DNA of 64,000 nucleotides from NCBI RefSeq assembly GCF_029227915.1, contig NC_079884.1:28026001-28090000 (forward strand). The letters run 5' to 3'. Made by a program: the position numbers and the translations under genes. The notes beneath the pieces were generated by a model. That model saw nothing but the letters and a program-made list of their open reading frames with translations, was not told the origin of the DNA and searched no databases. The stretch is from Hydractinia symbiolongicarpus (Eukaryota; Cnidaria; Hydrozoa; Anthoathecata; Hydractiniidae). Below are positions 61,328 to 64,000 of the stretch, one piece after another (position 1 is the first letter of the stretch; each line of letters opens with the position of its first letter).

Positions 61328-64000
61328 ATGTATTTAGAGATCTTTTTCTGATATTACTAGGTTGCATCGCTTTTAACAGTGAAACGATTGACTGTGGGAC
61401 TTAATTGAACTAACTTTGGAGTGTGACCTGATAATTCTAATAAGTGAGACAATTGGTTTCCAAGAAATGACATTCTTCTTAAATTGACGTGATTGCCGGG
61501 ACTTAGCAATTACATTGGGCGCTGTGGTAGCGCTTCATATAAAAATTTAGATAAATAAGTCATCTTTACTGTGGGACCAGTCTTGGCCGTTATCGCGCGC
61601 TGAAGAAATAGCGACAGTTTCAAATACTAATTTTCATTGACTTTCTAACGGTGTCAATCCGTTTGAGTTACAACGGTTGCGTCACATATTCGTACCAACA
61701 TGTATTTAGTGATTTTCTTCCGATATTACTAAAATGTATTGCTATTAACAGTGAAACGATTCACTGTGGGAATTAATAGAACTGATTCTGGACTGTGACC
61801 TTATAAATGTGATAAATGAGCCAATTGGTGTCCAAAGAATAACATTCTTCTTAATTTGACATGATTTCCGGAATTCATCGATTACATTAGGCTCTGTGGT
61901 AGCGCCTAATTAAAAAATTAGGTAAATAAGTCTTTTTTTACTGTGGGACCAATCCTGGCCGTTAGCACGCGCTGAATAAATAGAGACAGTTTCAAATACT
62001 ACATTTCACTGACTTTCTAACGGTGTCAGTCCGTTTAAGTTACAACGGTTGGGTCACATATTCGTACCAACATGTATTTAGCGATAGTATTCGGATATTA
62101 CTAGGTTGCATCGCTTTTAACAGTGAAACGCTTGACTGTGGGACTTAATTGAACTGATTTTGGACTTTGACCTTATAAATGTGATAAATGAGTCTGTTTT
62201 ACTACAAGAAATAACATTCTTCTTAATTTGACATGATTCCTGGAACTCCTCGATTACACTGGGCGCTGTGGTAGCGCTTTATTAAAAAATTAAGATGAAT
62301 AATTCATTTTTTACTGTGGGACCAATCCTAGCCGTTAGCTCGCGCTGAACAAATAGAGACAGTATCAAAATCTACATTTCATTTACTTTCTAACGGTGTC
62401 AATCCGTTTGAGTTACAACGGTTGCGTCACATATTCGTACCAACATGTATCTAGTGATTTTGTTCCGATATTACTAAGTTGTATTGCTTTTAACAGTGAA
62501 TTGATTGACTGTGGGAATTAATAGAACTGATTCTGGACTGTGACCTTATAAATGTGATAAATGAACCAATTGGTGTCCAAAGAATAACATTCTTCTTAAT
62601 TTGAAAAGATTTCCGGAATTCATCGATTACATTAGGCTCTGTGGTAGCGCTTTATTTAAAAATTTAGATAAATAAGTCTTTTCTTACTGTGGGACCAATC
62701 CTGGCCGTTAGCACGCGCTGAATAAATAGGAACAGTTCCAAAGACTACATTTCATTGACTTTCTAGCGGTATAAATCTGTTTGAGTTACAACGGTTGCGT
62801 CACAAATTCATACCAACATGTATTTAGCGATAGTATTCGGATATTACTAGGTTGCATCGCTTTTAACAGTGAAACGCTTGACTGTTGGACTTAATTGAAC
62901 TGATTTTGGACTTTGACCTTGTAAATGTGATAAATGAGCCAATTGGTCTCCAAGGAATAACATTCTTCTTAATTTGTCATGATTGCCGGAATTCATCGAT
63001 TACATCATGCTCTGTGGTAGCGCTTTATTTAAAAATTTAGATAAATAAGTCTTTTCTTACTGTGGAACCAATCCTGGCCGTTAGCACGCGCTGAAGAAAT
63101 AGGAACAGTTCCAGACACTACATTTCCTTGACTTTCTAGCGGTATAAATCCGTTTCAGTTACAACGGTTGCGTCACATATTCGTACCAACATGTATTTAG
63201 CGATAGTATTCGGATATTACTAGGTTGCATCACTTTTAACAGTGAAACGCTTGACTGTGGAACTTAATTGAACTGATTTTGGACTTTGACCTTATAAATG
63301 TGATAAATGAGCCAGTTTGACTACAAGAAATAACATTCTTTTTAATTTGACATGATTCCTGGAACTCAGCGATTACACTGGGCGCTGTGTTAGCGCTTTA
63401 TTAAAAAATTAAGATAAATAAGTCATTTTTTACTGTGGGACCAATCCTAGCCGGTATTTCGCGCTGAAGAAATAGAGACAGTTTCAAATACTACATTTCA
63501 CTGACTTTCTAACGGTGTCAGTCCGTTTAAGTTACAATGGTTGGGTCACATATTCGTACCAACATGTATTTAGAGATCTTTTTCTGATATTACTAGGTTG
63601 CATCGCTTTTAACAGTGAAACGATTGACTGTGGGAATTAATAGAACTGATTCTGGACTGTGACCTTATAAATGTGATAAATGAGCCAATTGGTCTCCAAG
63701 GAATAACATTCTTCTTAATTTGTCATGATTGCCGGAATTCATCGATTACATCATGCTCTGTGGTAGCGCTTTATTTAAAAATTTAGATAAATAAGTCTTT
63801 TCTTACTGTGGAACCAATCCTGGCCGTTAGCACGCGCTGAAGAAATAGGAACAGTTCCAGAGACTACATTTCATTGACTTTCCAGCGGTATAAATCCGTT
63901 TCAGTTACAACGGTTGCGTCACATATTCGTACCAACATGTATTTAGCGATAGTATTCGGATATTACTAGGTTGCATCACTTTTAACAGTGAAACGCTTGA
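61328..64000 (+). repeat. Mosaic tail of the array
   Basis: Unit starts: 61328 (H-like, then P'-like), 61700 (R/N), 62072 K, 62445 N, 62818 (E-like start, then L), 63191 P, 63564 L, 63937 P (partial, cut by the window end). P and L alternate at the end (63191, 63564, 63937). Several units are fusions; for example, 61700 begins ACTAAAATGTATTGC (R) and ends CGCCTAATTAAAAAATTAGG (N). The array clearly continues beyond base 64000. Confidence 0.78.

Larger units (their letters stand above)
1..64000 (+). repeat. Satellite DNA array, ~373-bp unit, entire window
   Basis: The whole window is a head-to-tail satellite. The anchor ACCAACATGTATTTAG or a one- or two-base variant recurs every 372-373 bp: for example at 361, 706, 1071, 1444, 1817, 2190 and so on to 63937 (coordinates are the ATG of the anchor). 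There are 172 complete units and two partial ones. All are in the same orientation; I saw no inversion, no non-satellite gap and no transposon. Established knowledge: arrays of this form make up centromeric, pericentromeric or subtelomeric heterochromatin in eukaryotes. Which of these applies here cannot be told from the sequence. Stops occur in all forward frames of each unit, so no coding role is supported. The satellite family itself is not one I recognise. Confidence 0.98.

Noticed and set aside
1-64000. CRISPR-like array, since a sequence repeats many times at regular spacing
   Set aside because: The repeat unit fills the whole interval and is itself about 373 bp. There are no short identical repeats with unique spacers and no cas genes.
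1-64000. Identification as the Drosophila 359-bp (1.688) satellite or human alpha satellite because of similar unit sizes
   Set aside because: The sequence does not resemble what I know of either family, and the unit length is different (373 against 359 or 171 bp). I leave the family unnamed.

Overview
The window is one uninterrupted block of tandemly repeated satellite DNA, with no gene, RNA gene or transposon that I can support. A repeat unit of about 373 bp runs head to tail, always in the same orientation, from base 1 to base 64000. I located the near-invariant anchor (ACCAACATGTATTTAG and close variants) by eye in every unit. This gives a partial unit at 1-360, 172 complete units starting at 361 and ending at 63936, and a partial unit at 63937-64000. 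Most units are 372 or 373 bp. The exceptions are 219 (three), 315, 345, 362 (three), 365/366 (three), 370/371 (seven), 374 (three), 376 and 407 bp (two). No interval is long enough to hide a foreign insertion.

This kind of array is typical of eukaryotic heterochromatin (centromeric, pericentromeric, subtelomeric or sex-chromosomal). I do not recognise the satellite and cannot name the species. A hand count of one unit (20003-20375) gives 66 C, 71 G and 13 CpG, so about 37% GC and a CpG observed/expected near 1. That lack of CpG depletion argues weakly for a genome with little CpG methylation, such as many invertebrates, rather than a vertebrate or a heavily methylated plant.

Units fall into recognisable variant types, which I label A to X here for convenience only. 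They are arranged in higher-order repeats. Layout: 1-2562, an A-B-C trimer zone; 2563-13695, a C-D-E-F/G tetramer zone (period about 1.49 kb); 13696-18512, an A-B-C-D-E pentamer zone (period 1853 bp); 18513-21790, a K-L-M-N-P-Q-R zone; 21791-29314, two near-identical 3762-bp copies; 29315-32357, the pentamer zone again (offset 13.1 kb); 32358-35623, a rearranged copy of the K-to-R zone; 35624-40839, two near-identical 2608-bp copies; 40840-42046, a transition; 42047-46893, the tetramer family again; 46894-50985, A-type zones ending in a 1118-bp trimer pair; 50986-61327, a roughly 4-kb higher-order unit marked by a 219-bp truncated unit, seen three times; 61328-64000, a mosaic tail.

There are no genes to work together. 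The content is a record of repeated unequal exchange: in-register duplications, deletions that fuse two unit types into one, one exchange out of register by 34 bp that was later duplicated, and internal deletions carried along as markers. Several of the exchange points fall in the same short part of the unit. All identity statements are from visual comparison, not a computed alignment.
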